Shown here: positions 1 through 9,141 of the stretch, piece after piece
Layout of the letters: the number at the start of each line of letters is the position of its first letter
How positions within the stretch are numbered: position 1 is the stretch's first letter
Source: JBDZVM01 sp040255675
GTDB taxonomy: Bacteria > Actinomycetota > Actinomycetes > Acidothermales > Acidothermaceae
Direction of reading: 5' to 3'
Length of the DNA: 47,084 bases
Assembly: GCA_040255675.1 (NCBI GenBank)
Contig: JBDZVM010000031.1
Location: 1 to 47,084 of the forward strand
Translations under genes and position numbers: made by a program
Notes under the pieces: model-generated
What the model was told of the DNA's origin: nothing
Databases searched by the model: none
Seen by the model: the letters and a program-made list of their open reading frames with translations, nothing else

Positions 1-400
<400 letters not shown>

Positions 401-414
401 TGTCTATATGGTCA

Positions 415-430
415 CCACTCGAACGAGTGG
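415..430 (-). promoter_or_regulatory. hairpin just upstream of 16S
   Basis: A 7-bp perfect stem (CCACTCG / CGAGTGG) closes a 2-nt loop about 15 nt before the 16S start. It may belong to the pre-rRNA processing structure. The partner strand beyond the 3' end of 16S is outside the window. Confidence 0.4.
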
Positions 431-551
431 GTCACCGACAAAACATGGAGTGATCTCGGCATTGAACAGACGTAAACTAGCTGTCTGTCTTTACCAAAGG
501 AATCCGCTACGAACCGAAGCCCGTAGACGGGGTTTTTGGCACTGACTTTTA

Positions 552-575
552 GCACACTGTTGAGTTCTCAAGGAG
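552..575 (-). promoter_or_regulatory. rrn leader antitermination-like box
   Basis: Minus strand reads CCTTGAGAACTCAACAGTGT, the box-A-like motif widely seen in actinobacterial rRNA leaders and spacers. It lies about 150 nt upstream of 16S, downstream of the proximal promoter. It is assigned by motif resemblance only. Confidence 0.65.
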
Positions 576-625
576 CGGACGCGCACCGATCGCGGCCTCT
601 CGGCCGTTCTCGGGGCAACCTCTCT

Positions 626-654
626 AACTTATCGGTGAGGACCTCGGCTGTCAA
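626..654 (-). promoter_or_regulatory. rrn promoter (proximal)
   Basis: On the minus strand a perfect TTGACA -35 (654-649) is followed by a 17-nt spacer and a TAAGTT -10 (631-626). Transcription would start near 619, giving a leader of about 220 nt before 16S. This is the best promoter match I found in the leader. Confidence 0.75.
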
Positions 655-779
655 ACCGGGCCTCCCCGTTCCCCAGCGCGACCGAAAGCTCCCGTCGTTT
701 CCCGACGGTCACCGTCTCGATTGGTTTGGGAGCCCGGGACCGGCCGCCGTCGGCGTCCGTTCCTCCCAAGGCACAGATG

Positions 780-809
780 AGCTTACGAGGCCGACCCCGC
801 ACACGTCAA
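780..809 (-). promoter_or_regulatory. rrn promoter (distal, candidate)
   Basis: Minus strand TTGACG (809-804), 18-nt spacer and TAAGCT (785-780). It would fire about 155 nt upstream of the proximal promoter. Tandem promoters are common in front of rRNA operons, but this match is weaker. Confidence 0.45.
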
Positions 810-860
810 ATCGGGGTCGCTCGTTGGCGACTGCGCCCAGATTCGGGCCTCCTGTCCCGT

Positions 861-2135
861 TCAGGAGACGAGCTCGACGCCGGCGACGGACCGTTTCCCT
901 CTCCTGACCACGGCCCACCTGCCATGCAATAGATCGTCCTGGTTGAGAAGCGCCTCGGCGTCCGTGACCTTGCGGTTGTTGACGTAGGCGCCGCCCTCGG
1001 CGATCACGCGGCGCGCCGCCGACTTCGTGTCGACCAATCCGGCCGCGACGAAGGCCTCGACCACCGAGGGCGTGGGCGATGCCGCAATCGTGACGAGACC
1101 AGTCTCGGCGAGAGCCGCGCGCAGCGTCTCGACCTCGAGGTCGGCGAGTTCGCCCCGGCCGAACAGCGCACGGCTGGCGTCGATCGCCTGCCGGCACTCC
1201 GCCGCCCCGTGCACCAGCGCGGTCACTTCTTCGGCCAGCGCCCGTTGCGCCTCTCGAGCGGCGGGCCGTTCCGCGACAGCGCGAGCCAGCGCGTCGATTT
1301 CGTCGCGCGGCCGCAAGCTGAAGAACTTGAGAAAGTTCACGACGTCGCGATCGTCGGTGTTGAGCCAGAACTGGTAGAAGGCGTAGGGCGAGGTCATCCG
1401 CGGATCGAGCCAGAGTGCACCACCCTCGGTTTTGCCGAACTTGGTGCCGTCGGCCTTGGTCACCAAGGGCGTGGCCAGCGCATGGACATCGACATGCTCG
1501 ACCTTGTGAATCAAATCGAGGCCCGAGGTGAGGTTTCCCCATTGATCGCTGCCCCCCGTCTGCAGCGTGCAGCCGAAGCGCCGATACAGCTCCAAGAAAT
1601 CCATGCCCTGCAACACTTGGTAGCTGAACTCGGTGTAGCTGATGCCGGCGTCGGACTCGAGCCGGGTTCGGACGACGTCCTTGGCAATCATCTTGTTGAC
1701 CCGGAAATGCTTGCCGATGTCGCGTAACAGCTCGATGGCTGAGAGTCCGGCCGTCCAGTCCAGGTTGTTCGCCATCAGGGCCGGCTGAGCGGCCCATTCA
1801 CCGGAGAAATCGAGGAATGGCTGTACCTGTGCTTTGATCCGCTCCACCCAGCCCGCGACCACCTCAGGGGCATTAAGCGTGCGCTCGGCGCTGGGCCGGG
1901 GGTCACCGATGAGGCCGGTCGCGCCGCCGACGAGTGCGATCGGCCGATGGCCGGCCTTCTGCAGCCGACGCAAAGTGATGAGTTGCAGGAGATTTCCGTG
2001 ATGCAAGCTCGGCGCTGTGGGGTCGAAGCCGCAGTACACCGTGACGGGGCCGTCGTCCATTGCCTTGCGGAGGGCACCGAGATCGGTGCTGATCGCGATG
2101 AGTCCGCGCCACACGAAGTCGTCGAGGATATGCAT
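861..2135 (-). CDS. tyrS: tyrosyl-tRNA synthetase
   Basis: This class I aminoacyl-tRNA synthetase charges tRNA-Tyr in the cytoplasm. The 424-residue protein shows the HIGH-type motif HHGN at residues 45-48, the tyrosine-site context QVLQGMDF (173-180), GGSDQWGN near 194-201, and the KMSKS equivalent KFGKT at 232-236. The last ~70 residues form an S4-type RNA-binding domain, as in bacterial TyrRS. The ATG at 2135 gives the family's usual N-terminus, with a GGAGG about 12 nt upstream. It is last in the arg-mpg-tyrS run, 35 nt after mpg, and points into the rRNA leader. No T-box was seen upstream. Confidence 0.97.
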   Translation of the reverse strand: MHILDDFVWRGLIAISTDLGALRKAMDDGPVTVYCGFDPTAPSLHHGNLLQLITLRRLQKAGHRPIALVGGATGLIGDPRPSAERTLNAPEVVAGWVERIKAQVQPFLDFSGEWAAQPALMANNLDWTAGLSAIELLRDIGKHFRVNKMIAKDVVRTRLESDAGISYTEFSYQVLQGMDFLELYRRFGCTLQTGGSDQWGNLTSGLDLIHKVEHVDVHALATPLVTKADGTKFGKTEGGALWLDPRMTSPYAFYQFWLNTDDRDVVNFLKFFSLRPRDEIDALARAVAERPAAREAQRALAEEVTALVHGAAECRQAIDASRALFGRGELADLEVETLRAALAETGLVTIAASPTPSVVEAFVAAGLVDTKSAARRVIAEGGAYVNNRKVTDAEALLNQDDLLHGRWAVVRRGKRSVAGVELVS

Positions 2136-2170
2136 TAAAAGAGATGCCTCCGAAAGCTACGACGAGATGG

Positions 2171-2842
2171 TCACGGCGTGGATTCTTGCGCATCGTGTCG
2201 CGACGACGCGGTCGGGCTTCCTGACCGCCGCTTCGGCACGTGCGCGCGATACGCCGAAACGGTAGGTTCGCCGTCCAGCCAAAACCGCCACGGGGTTTCA
2301 GCGCCGGCCGCGACGCCGACGCGCGGGCCTTCTCGGACGGCGACGCGCGGCGGTCCACCGGCGCGCACTCGAATCGGGGAGCGCGGATCGCACGCGTCAC
2401 GTCCGTTGTCGTCACGGCCGATGCCGAGCGCCATGACGAGCCGGGCCGGACCACGCGCGAGGTCGCGAAACGTCGCGCTGCCGCGCCGCGAATGCGCGAT
2501 GTCGATGCCCTCGACGACTTCGCCGGCCCGCAATAACACGGCCGACGCAACGCCTTCGCGCTCGCACACGAGGTTCATGCAGTAGTGCATGCCGTACGTG
2601 AAATAGACGTACACGTGCCCCGGCTCGCCGAACATCACGGCGTTGCGGGCGGTCTTGCCGCGATACGCGTGCGAGGCGGGATCGACCTTGCCGTGATACG
2701 CCTCGACCTCCGTGACCCTGACAGCGACGAGCCCGGCGGGAGATTCGTGCTCGACGATCGCGCCGAGCAAGACCGGCGCAACCTCCGCCGACGGCGCGTC
2801 GAAGAACGACCGGTCGAGAACGTCGCGGCGAAGGTTGCTCAC
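2171..2842 (-). CDS. mpg: 3-methyladenine DNA glycosylase (AAG/MPG family)
   Basis: This base-excision repair enzyme removes alkylated purines. The 223-residue protein has the AAG-family features VTEVEAYHG (active-site Glu and DNA-contact Tyr), ASHAYRGKTARNAVMF, YVYFTYGMHYCMN and the RGPARL segment. I chose the GTG at 2842 because it overlaps the argH stop as GTGA; the longer frame to 2893 would run inside argH. The mpg-tyrS order is typical of actinobacteria. The C-terminal tail after about residue 195 is poorly conserved. Confidence 0.92.
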   Translation of the reverse strand: MSNLRRDVLDRSFFDAPSAEVAPVLLGAIVEHESPAGLVAVRVTEVEAYHGKVDPASHAYRGKTARNAVMFGEPGHVYVYFTYGMHYCMNLVCEREGVASAVLLRAGEVVEGIDIAHSRRGSATFRDLARGPARLVMALGIGRDDNGRDACDPRSPIRVRAGGPPRVAVREGPRVGVAAGAETPWRFWLDGEPTVSAYRAHVPKRRSGSPTASSRHDAQESTP

Positions 2843-4302
2843 CGCGAAAGCAGATCGCTTCGCGCTGGTTCGTCGCCGCTCGCCGCCGCCCACGCGGTGT
2901 GAGCCGCGAGCCGGACACGCAAGTCATCGATCTGTTCGGCGACCCGCGCGGGGGCGGTACCCCCGCGAGCCGAGCGTGCCGCGAGCGCTCCGCGCACAGA
3001 AAGCACCGCCCGCACTTCAGGCTTCAGATGCGGCGAAATCTCCGCGAGCTTCGTATCGTCGACGTCGCTCAGTTCGCAACTGTGCGCGGCGCACCAGGCC
3101 ACCAACCGGCCAACCGTCTCGTGAGCTTCTCTGAACGGCACGCCTCGCCGAACCAGGTCTTCGGCAACGTCAGTCGCTAACGCGAAGCCTTGCGGCGCCG
3201 ATGCGGCAAGGCGATCGGCATCGATTCGCATCGTCGCGATCATGCCTGTGACGGCCGGAAGCAAGACTAAGAGAGTATCGAGCGAGTCGAACACAGGCTC
3301 TTTGTCTTCTTGCAGGTCGCGGTCGTAGGCGAGCGGCAAACCCTTCAACATCGTCAGCAATCCGGTGAGGTTGCCGACGAGGCGGCCGCTCTTGCCGCGC
3401 GCCAGTTCGGCGACGTCGGGATTCTTTTTTTGAGGCATGATCGAGGAGCCGGTCGCGTACGCGTCGTCGAGCTCCACCCAGCGAAACTCGCGAGTGGTCC
3501 ACAACACGACTTCCTCACCAAGCCGAGACAGGTGGATGCCGATCATTGCCGCGCAAAACAAGAACTCGGCAGCGAAGTCGCGGTCGCTGACGGCGTCGAT
3601 CGAATTTTCGGCGGACGACGAAAACCCAAGTTCGCCTGCCGTCGTAACAGGGTCGAGCGGTAATGACGAACCGGCCAAGGCACCTGAGCCCAACGGGGAA
3701 ATGGCCGCGCGAACGTCCCAGTCGCGAAGGCGGTCGACGTCACGAGCAAACGCGTGCACGTGCGCGAGGAGTTGGTGCGCGAACAACACCGGCTGCGCAT
3801 GCTGCATGTGCGTCATACCCGGAGCAGGAACGTCTTTGTGCCGTTCGGCGACGTCGACAAGCGCAGTTTCGAGTTCGGCTACACGCCGCACCAGCAACCG
3901 CACGTGCGCCCTCAAGAACAAGCGAAGGTCGTTGGCGACTTGGTCGTTGCGGCTACGACCGGCACGCAGTTTGCCGCCCAGCGGTCCGAGGCGTTCGATC
4001 AGACCGCGTTCGAGCGCGGTGTGTACGTCTTCGTCGGCGACGGTTGGTGTGAATTCGCCGGAGCGACATGCGGCGTCGAGGTCGTCGAGCGCCGCAAGCA
4101 TTTGCGCGAGCTCGTCGTCGTCGAGCAAGCCCGCCTTGTTGAGCACGCGCGCGTGGGCGCGCGAACCCATCAAGTCGTACGGTGCGAGGCGCCAGTCGAA
4201 ATGCACGGACGCCGAAAGCGCGGCAACGGCGTCGGCTGGCCCGCCTTCGAACCGCCCGCCCCACAACCGAAGCGGTTCGCCGCTCATTTGTTCATCACTC
4301 AC
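2839..4302 (-). CDS. argH: argininosuccinate lyase
   Basis: Last step of arginine synthesis: argininosuccinate to arginine and fumarate. The protein belongs to the fumarase/aspartase superfamily, with the signature GSSIMPQKKNPD near residue 290 and the early LWGGRFEGG motif. About 487 residues, slightly longer than usual because of an Ala/Arg-rich tail. The GTG at 4302 overlaps the argG stop (GTGA); the ATG at 4287 (MSGEPLRLWGG) is an equally possible start. The frame further upstream lies inside argG and is excluded. Confidence 0.96.
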   Translation of the reverse strand: MSDEQMSGEPLRLWGGRFEGGPADAVAALSASVHFDWRLAPYDLMGSRAHARVLNKAGLLDDDELAQMLAALDDLDAACRSGEFTPTVADEDVHTALERGLIERLGPLGGKLRAGRSRNDQVANDLRLFLRAHVRLLVRRVAELETALVDVAERHKDVPAPGMTHMQHAQPVLFAHQLLAHVHAFARDVDRLRDWDVRAAISPLGSGALAGSSLPLDPVTTAGELGFSSSAENSIDAVSDRDFAAEFLFCAAMIGIHLSRLGEEVVLWTTREFRWVELDDAYATGSSIMPQKKNPDVAELARGKSGRLVGNLTGLLTMLKGLPLAYDRDLQEDKEPVFDSLDTLLVLLPAVTGMIATMRIDADRLAASAPQGFALATDVAEDLVRRGVPFREAHETVGRLVAWCAAHSCELSDVDDTKLAEISPHLKPEVRAVLSVRGALAARSARGGTAPARVAEQIDDLRVRLAAHTAWAAASGDEPARSDLLSR

Positions 4303-5501
4303 TTGCCCGCTGCCTGGTCGCGTCGCGCGGCAATCTTGCTGGGCAGGCCCCACAGCTCGACGAAACCCTTGGCGAGGGACTGGTCGAACAGGTCGCCAGT
4401 GTCATAGGTGGCGAGCTTGTAGTCGTAGAGCGACTCCGCACTGCGACGTCCGGTCACGACGGCGCGACCACCGTGCAGCGACAGCCGAATGTCGCCGCTG
4501 ACGTGCGCCTGCGATGACGCGATGAAATCGTCGAGCGCATTCTTCAACGGCGAGAACCAAAGGCCGTCGTAGACGAGTTCGGTCCAGCGCTGATCGACCG
4601 TGCGCTTGAACCGGGCGAGGTCGCGCTCAACCGTGACGTTCTCGAGTTCTTGGTGGGCAGTAATTAGGGCGATGGCACCGGGCGCTTCGTAGACCTCGCG
4701 GCTCTTGATGCCGACGAGCCGGTCTTCGACCATGTCGAGGCGGCCGACACCTTGCGCTCCCGCACGCTTGTTCAGCTGTTCGATGGCTTGCAGCACAGTG
4801 ACGGGCTTGCCATCGATAGCGACCGGCTGGCCTTTGTCGAAGGTGATAACCGCTTCGTCGGGCTCGCGCGGCGTCGCGGGGTTCGCCGTGTAGGCGTAAA
4901 TGTCTTCGATCGGACCATTCCAGATGTCTTCGAGGAAGCCGGTCTCGATGGCACGGCCCCAGACGTTGGCGTCGATCGAATACGGGGACTTCTTCGTGAC
5001 GTCGATAGGCAGGCCCTTCTCTTCGGCGAACGCGATTGCCTTGTCGCGAGTCATGCCGGAGTCGCGCACGGGCGCGAGGACTTTCAAATCAGGAGCGAGA
5101 GCGCCAATGCCGACTTCGAAACGCACCTGGTCGTTGCCTTTGCCGGTACTGCCGTGGGCGACCATCGTCGCCCCGAACTGGCGTGCGGCGCCGGCGAGAT
5201 GCTTGTCGATAAGAGGCCGCGACAACGCTGAGACGAGCGGGTAGCGGTCCATGTACAGCGCGTTGGACTTCAGTGCCGGCAGGCAGTAGTCGTCAGCGAA
5301 TTCGGCTTTCGCGTCGACGACGACCGCCTCGACCGCGCCGCACGCCAACGCGCGCTTGCGGACGACGTCCATGTCTTCGCCGCCTTGGCCGACGTCGACC
5401 GCGACCGCGACGACTTCAGCACCGGTTTCCTCCGCGATCCAGCCGATGCACACGGAGGTGTCGAGACCTCCGGAGTAGGCCAGTACAACGCGCTCGGTCA
5501 C
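4299..5501 (-). CDS. argG: argininosuccinate synthase
   Basis: Joins citrulline and aspartate with ATP. The N-terminus VTERVVLAYSGGLDTSV contains the PP-loop SGGLDTS at residues 10-16, and the 400-residue length is standard. The start is the GTG at 5501, preceded by AAGGAG seven nucleotides upstream; the 44 codons above it in this frame are not family-like and run into argR. It lies 44 nt downstream of argR and overlaps argH by 4 nt. Confidence 0.97.
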   Translation of the reverse strand: MTERVVLAYSGGLDTSVCIGWIAEETGAEVVAVAVDVGQGGEDMDVVRKRALACGAVEAVVVDAKAEFADDYCLPALKSNALYMDRYPLVSALSRPLIDKHLAGAARQFGATMVAHGSTGKGNDQVRFEVGIGALAPDLKVLAPVRDSGMTRDKAIAFAEEKGLPIDVTKKSPYSIDANVWGRAIETGFLEDIWNGPIEDIYAYTANPATPREPDEAVITFDKGQPVAIDGKPVTVLQAIEQLNKRAGAQGVGRLDMVEDRLVGIKSREVYEAPGAIALITAHQELENVTVERDLARFKRTVDQRWTELVYDGLWFSPLKNALDDFIASSQAHVSGDIRLSLHGGRAVVTGRRSAESLYDYKLATYDTGDLFDQSLAKGFVELWGLPSKIAARRDQAAGK

Positions 5502-5545
5502 GTATGTCTCCTTGGTTGTCTGCTTGCGGTCTTCAGTATCTACGG

Positions 5546-6142
5546 TCATTGCTCGGGGGGTGTGCGGCGCTCGGCGAGCGCCCGTAGCTGTTCGGCAACG
5601 TCGGCTCCGCCATCGAGGTCGCGGCACACGCACAGCACCGTGTCGTCGCCGGCCACGGTGCCGATGATTGTCGAAAGATCGGCGTGATCGATGGCCCCGG
5701 CAAGCAGGTGGGCACCGCCCGGAGGTGTCTTCGCGACCACCAGGTTGCCTGACGCTCGTATCGACACGAGCAGCTCGGCGGCCATCCGAATCAGACGCGC
5801 GTGCGCGGCGGATGCCGCCTCGAAGCGGTCGGACGGAGGGCGGCTAACGGCGTCGTCGCCGTCACGCGGCACCACGTAAACGAACCCGCCGTCTGCGGCT
5901 CTCAGGCGAACCGCGCCGATCTCGTCGAGATCGCGTGACAGCGTCGCCTGCGTAACAGAAAACCCTTCTGTAGCGAGTAATTCGGCCAATTCGGATTGCG
6001 AGCGTACTGGTCCGCGACCAAGCAACTCGACAATGCGGGCGTGCCGGGCCGTCTTCGTCGGCAGTGCGTCGCTCTTGGCTGTTCGCGCCTGATGCTTCAC
6101 CGTCTGCTCCCGCGAGATCCGGGAATGGCGGACGGCGCTCAT
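5546..6142 (-). CDS. argR: arginine repressor ArgR
   Basis: A transcription factor that, with arginine, represses arginine synthesis genes. The 198-residue protein has an N-terminal winged helix (about 30-90, with SQSELAELLATEGFSVTQATLSRDL split by the turn) and a C-terminal hexamer/arginine-binding domain with GTVAGDDTVLC near 162-172. The N-terminal ~28 residues are a basic extension. Its ATG overlaps the argF stop (ATGA), so it is made with the enzymes it probably controls. The likely operator is before argC. Confidence 0.95.
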   Translation of the reverse strand: MSAVRHSRISREQTVKHQARTAKSDALPTKTARHARIVELLGRGPVRSQSELAELLATEGFSVTQATLSRDLDEIGAVRLRAADGGFVYVVPRDGDDAVSRPPSDRFEAASAAHARLIRMAAELLVSIRASGNLVVAKTPPGGAHLLAGAIDHADLSTIIGTVAGDDTVLCVCRDLDGGADVAEQLRALAERRTPPEQ

Positions 6143-7059
6143 GCCCGCTCCGCGAGGAAGGTCAAGAGCGCTTTTTGCGCATGCAGCCGATTTTCGGCCT
6201 GGTCGAATACGACCGAGTGCGGCCCGTCGATGACCGAGGCGGTGATTTCTTCACCGCGATGCGCGGGAAGGCAATGCAGCACGATCACATCGTCGGACGC
6301 GGTTTCGACGAGCCGGTCGTTGACCGTGTACGGCTTGAACGCCGCCTTGCGCGTCTCGGCGTCGCTTTCCTGCCCCATCGACGCCCAGACATCGGTATAA
6401 AGGACGTCGGCCCCCGCGCACGCGGCGTCAGGGTCGTGCGAGACGGTAGCCGAGCCGCCGGACTTCGTAGCGATGGCGCTCGCACGCCGCAAAATCACAC
6501 TGGAGGGCTCGTAGCCTGCCGGGCTTGCGACGCGAACGTGCATGCCGGCGAGCGCGCCCGCAAGCAGCAGTGAGTGCGCGACATTGTTGCCGTCGCCCAC
6601 GTACGTGAGCGTAAGCCCGGCCAAGTCGCCCTTGTGCTCGCGGACGGTCATCAGGTCGGCGAGTGCCTGACAGGGATGCGCCAGGTCGGTAAGTGCGTTG
6701 ACTACCGGCACGCTCGCATGCGCGGCCAGCGTTTCGATACGTTGCTGAGCGAACGTGCGGATGACAATCGCCGAGACGTAACGGGAAAGCACGCGCGCGG
6801 TGTCTTCGATCGTCTCGCCACGACCGAGCTGTGACGTGCTTGCGTCAATAATGATCGGGTGCCCGCCGAGTTCGGCGATACCCGCTTCGAAGGAGACTCG
6901 GGTACGGGTTGAATGCTTCTCGAAGATGACGGCAACAGACCGCGGCCCTTCGAACGGCCGAGCGGCGAACCGATCCTTCTTTAGGCGATCGGCGTCGTCG
7001 AGAATTTGCGTGAGTTCCGCGCTCGTGAGGTCGTCGTCGATGAGGAAATGGCGAGGCAT
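6139..7059 (-). CDS. argF: ornithine carbamoyltransferase
   Basis: Converts ornithine and carbamoyl phosphate to citrulline. Family landmarks are the carbamoyl-phosphate loop STRTR (near 51-55), HPCQALADL in the middle and HCLPAHRGEEI near the C-terminus. About 306 residues, as expected. The ATG at 7059 has AAGGAG five nucleotides upstream, so I prefer it to the in-frame GTG at 7062, which would leave only 2 nt of spacing. It overlaps the end of argD. Confidence 0.96.
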   Translation of the reverse strand: MPRHFLIDDDLTSAELTQILDDADRLKKDRFAARPFEGPRSVAVIFEKHSTRTRVSFEAGIAELGGHPIIIDASTSQLGRGETIEDTARVLSRYVSAIVIRTFAQQRIETLAAHASVPVVNALTDLAHPCQALADLMTVREHKGDLAGLTLTYVGDGNNVAHSLLLAGALAGMHVRVASPAGYEPSSVILRRASAIATKSGGSATVSHDPDAACAGADVLYTDVWASMGQESDAETRKAAFKPYTVNDRLVETASDDVIVLHCLPAHRGEEITASVIDGPHSVVFDQAENRLHAQKALLTFLAERA

Positions 7060-8249
7060 CACGACTCCTTATGTGCGGCGGCGTCGAGGATTTTCGGCAA
7101 GGCGCCGACGAATTCGTCGGCTTGCTCTTTCGTGAGAACGAGCGGTGGCGCGAGCCGGACCGCGTCGGGCTGGACGGCGTTGACAAGGAAACCCTTGCGG
7201 CGACCGGCACTCTCGACAGCCGCGGAATTCGCCTGGTTCAACGCGAGCGCGAGCCACAGCCCTTTGCCTCGCACCCCAGCAAGCTGGTCGTGGCGAACCT
7301 TTGCGAGCGCGGTCGAGAAATGCGCACCGACGTCGCTGACGTGAGCGAGCAATCCGTCGTGTTCGATGGTCTCGAGAACAGCGAGCGCGGCCGCGCAAGC
7401 GACCGGGTTTCCGCCAAACGTGCTGCCGTGCTCGCTTTTCGCCAGAACGCTACCGAATTGCCCGAGCCCGATGCAGGCTCCGATCGGGATTCCTCCGCCC
7501 AAGCCCTTGGCGAGCGTGACGACATCAGGCAACACACCTTCGGCTTGGTGCAAGAACCAGTGGCCGGTGCGGGCGATCCCGGACTGGATCTCATCGAGGA
7601 CCAGCACCGCGCCGGTGGCATCGCATATCTCGCGCGCCGCTCGCAGATAGCCCGAAGGCGCCGGCACGACACCCGCTTCGCCGAGCATCGGCTCGAGAAA
7701 CACAGCCGCGGTCTGCGACGTCACGGCACTTTTCAGCGCGTCGACGTCACCGTACGACACGAATCGCACGTCGATGCCGAACGGCGCGAATGGCTCGCGA
7801 ATAGACGCTTTGCCCGTGAACGCGAGAGAGCCCATTGTGCGGCCGTGAAACCCGTTTTGTGCCGCAACCAGGTAACCGCGATCCGGGCCCGCGTACAGCC
7901 GCACGAGCTTGAAGGCGGCTTCGTTGGCCTCGGTGCCGCTGTTGGCGAAGAACACCCTGCCGTCGGTACCGAGCAAGGACAGTAGCTTCTCGGCCAACGC
8001 GACCGACGGTTCGTTGATGTAAAGGTTGCTCGTGTGCGCAATCTTCGCGACCTGAGCGGACACGGCGTCGACGATGGCGGGGTGCGCGTGCCCGAGAGCG
8101 GACACGGCGATACCCGCGATCAGGTCGAGATACGATCGCCCGTCGGCGTCCCACACGATACATCCTTGGCCACGCACCAGGGGAATGGTTGGGGCGTAGG
8201 TCGGCATCATCACGGCGGAAAACCGCGACAAAAATTCCGTGTTACTCAT
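7059..8249 (-). CDS. argD: acetylornithine aminotransferase
   Basis: A PLP-dependent class III transaminase that makes N-acetylornithine from its semialdehyde. Visible are GIAVSALGHAHP near the N-terminus, the NSGTEANEAAFKL segment, LDEIQSGIARTG with the PLP-contacting Asp, and LAKGLGGGIPIGA with the Schiff-base Lys. 396 residues is typical. The start overlaps the argB stop by 8 nt. Confidence 0.96.
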   Translation of the reverse strand: MSNTEFLSRFSAVMMPTYAPTIPLVRGQGCIVWDADGRSYLDLIAGIAVSALGHAHPAIVDAVSAQVAKIAHTSNLYINEPSVALAEKLLSLLGTDGRVFFANSGTEANEAAFKLVRLYAGPDRGYLVAAQNGFHGRTMGSLAFTGKASIREPFAPFGIDVRFVSYGDVDALKSAVTSQTAAVFLEPMLGEAGVVPAPSGYLRAAREICDATGAVLVLDEIQSGIARTGHWFLHQAEGVLPDVVTLAKGLGGGIPIGACIGLGQFGSVLAKSEHGSTFGGNPVACAAALAVLETIEHDGLLAHVSDVGAHFSTALAKVRHDQLAGVRGKGLWLALALNQANSAAVESAGRRKGFLVNAVQPDAVRLAPPLVLTKEQADEFVGALPKILDAAAHKES

Positions 8250-9141
8250 GAGACGACCTCACCATCGTGCCAATGCCTTCATCGGTAAAGATTTCGAGTA
8301 AAACGGCGTGCGGGACGCGCCCGTCGAGTACGTGGGCACTGCCCACTCCCCCGCGAACCGCTCGCAGGCATGCTTCCATTTTCGGCACCATGCCAGAAGA
8401 CAAGCTCGGCAGCAGCTTTTCGAGCTCGTCGGCGTCAAGCGAACTGATGACTTCGTCGCTCTCGGGCCAGTCGGCAAAGAGCCCTTCGACGTCGGTGAGG
8501 ACGACGAGTTTCTCAGCTCCGAGCGCGACCGCGAGTGCGGCGGCCGCGGTGTCTGCGTTGACGTTGTACACGCAAGGATTCGCTTGGTCGTCGAAGCCAC
8601 GAGCAATACTTGACACGACGGGAATTCGACCGTCGGCGAGAAGGGTCTCTACCGCCCCTGGCTCGACCGCCACGACGTCGCCGACCAGGCCGATGTCGAC
8701 CGGCTTGCCGTCGACGACGGCATCGCGGCGTTCGGCGGTGAACAGGTGCGCATCTTCGCCGCTGAGCCCGACGGCAAACGGCCCGTGCTGGTTGAGCAAC
8801 CCGACGACGTCGCGCTGTACCTGCCCGACGAGCACCATCCGGACGACGTCCATCGTCTCGGGAGTTGTGACACGCAGGCCGCCGGCGAATTTCGACTCGA
8901 TACCGAGTTTGTCGAGATGCTTGTTGATCTGGGGACCGCCGCCGTGCACTACGACCGGCCGCAGGCCCGCGTAACGCAAGAAAACGACGTCGGCGGCGAA
9001 CGATGCCGCGAGTGATGGGTCGGTCATGGCGTGACCGCCATATTTCAGTACGACGGTGCGGCCGTGAAAACGTTCGAGCCACGGCAGCGCCTCGACGAGA
9101 GTGGCTGCCTTCGACTGGGCAGTCTGCCGGTCGCGAGTCAT
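8242..9141 (-). CDS. argB: acetylglutamate kinase
   Basis: Phosphorylates N-acetylglutamate. The amino-acid-kinase fold shows VLKYGGHAM (nucleotide-binding Lys), VVVHGGGPQIN, and YNVNADTAAAALA. About 299 residues from the ATG at 9141, which overlaps the argJ stop as ATGA; the 55 codons upstream in this frame are antisense-like and lie inside argJ. The N-terminal extension before the kinase core is common in arginine-sensitive forms, but sensitivity is inferred only. Confidence 0.96.
   Translation of the reverse strand: MTRDRQTAQSKAATLVEALPWLERFHGRTVVLKYGGHAMTDPSLAASFAADVVFLRYAGLRPVVVHGGGPQINKHLDKLGIESKFAGGLRVTTPETMDVVRMVLVGQVQRDVVGLLNQHGPFAVGLSGEDAHLFTAERRDAVVDGKPVDIGLVGDVVAVEPGAVETLLADGRIPVVSSIARGFDDQANPCVYNVNADTAAAALAVALGAEKLVVLTDVEGLFADWPESDEVISSLDADELEKLLPSLSSGMVPKMEACLRAVRGGVGSAHVLDGRVPHAVLLEIFTDEGIGTMVRSSHE

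Larger units (their letters stand above)
401..860 (-). promoter_or_regulatory. rrn promoter and leader region (no gene)
   Basis: This gene-free stretch lies between the end of tyrS and the 16S start. It holds two candidate sigma70-type promoters, an antitermination-like box and a hairpin, described separately. The 123-codon plus-strand ORF inside it has no recognisable protein character and I treat it as chance. Confidence 0.8.

Noticed and set aside
709..1797. 362-codon minus ORF overlapping tyrS
   Set aside because: Out-of-frame shadow of tyrS with Arg/Gly-rich composition and no family motif.
3437..4501. 354-codon plus-strand ORF across argH
   Set aside because: Ser/Arg/Ala-rich antisense frame of a certain gene; no motif and no ribosome site.
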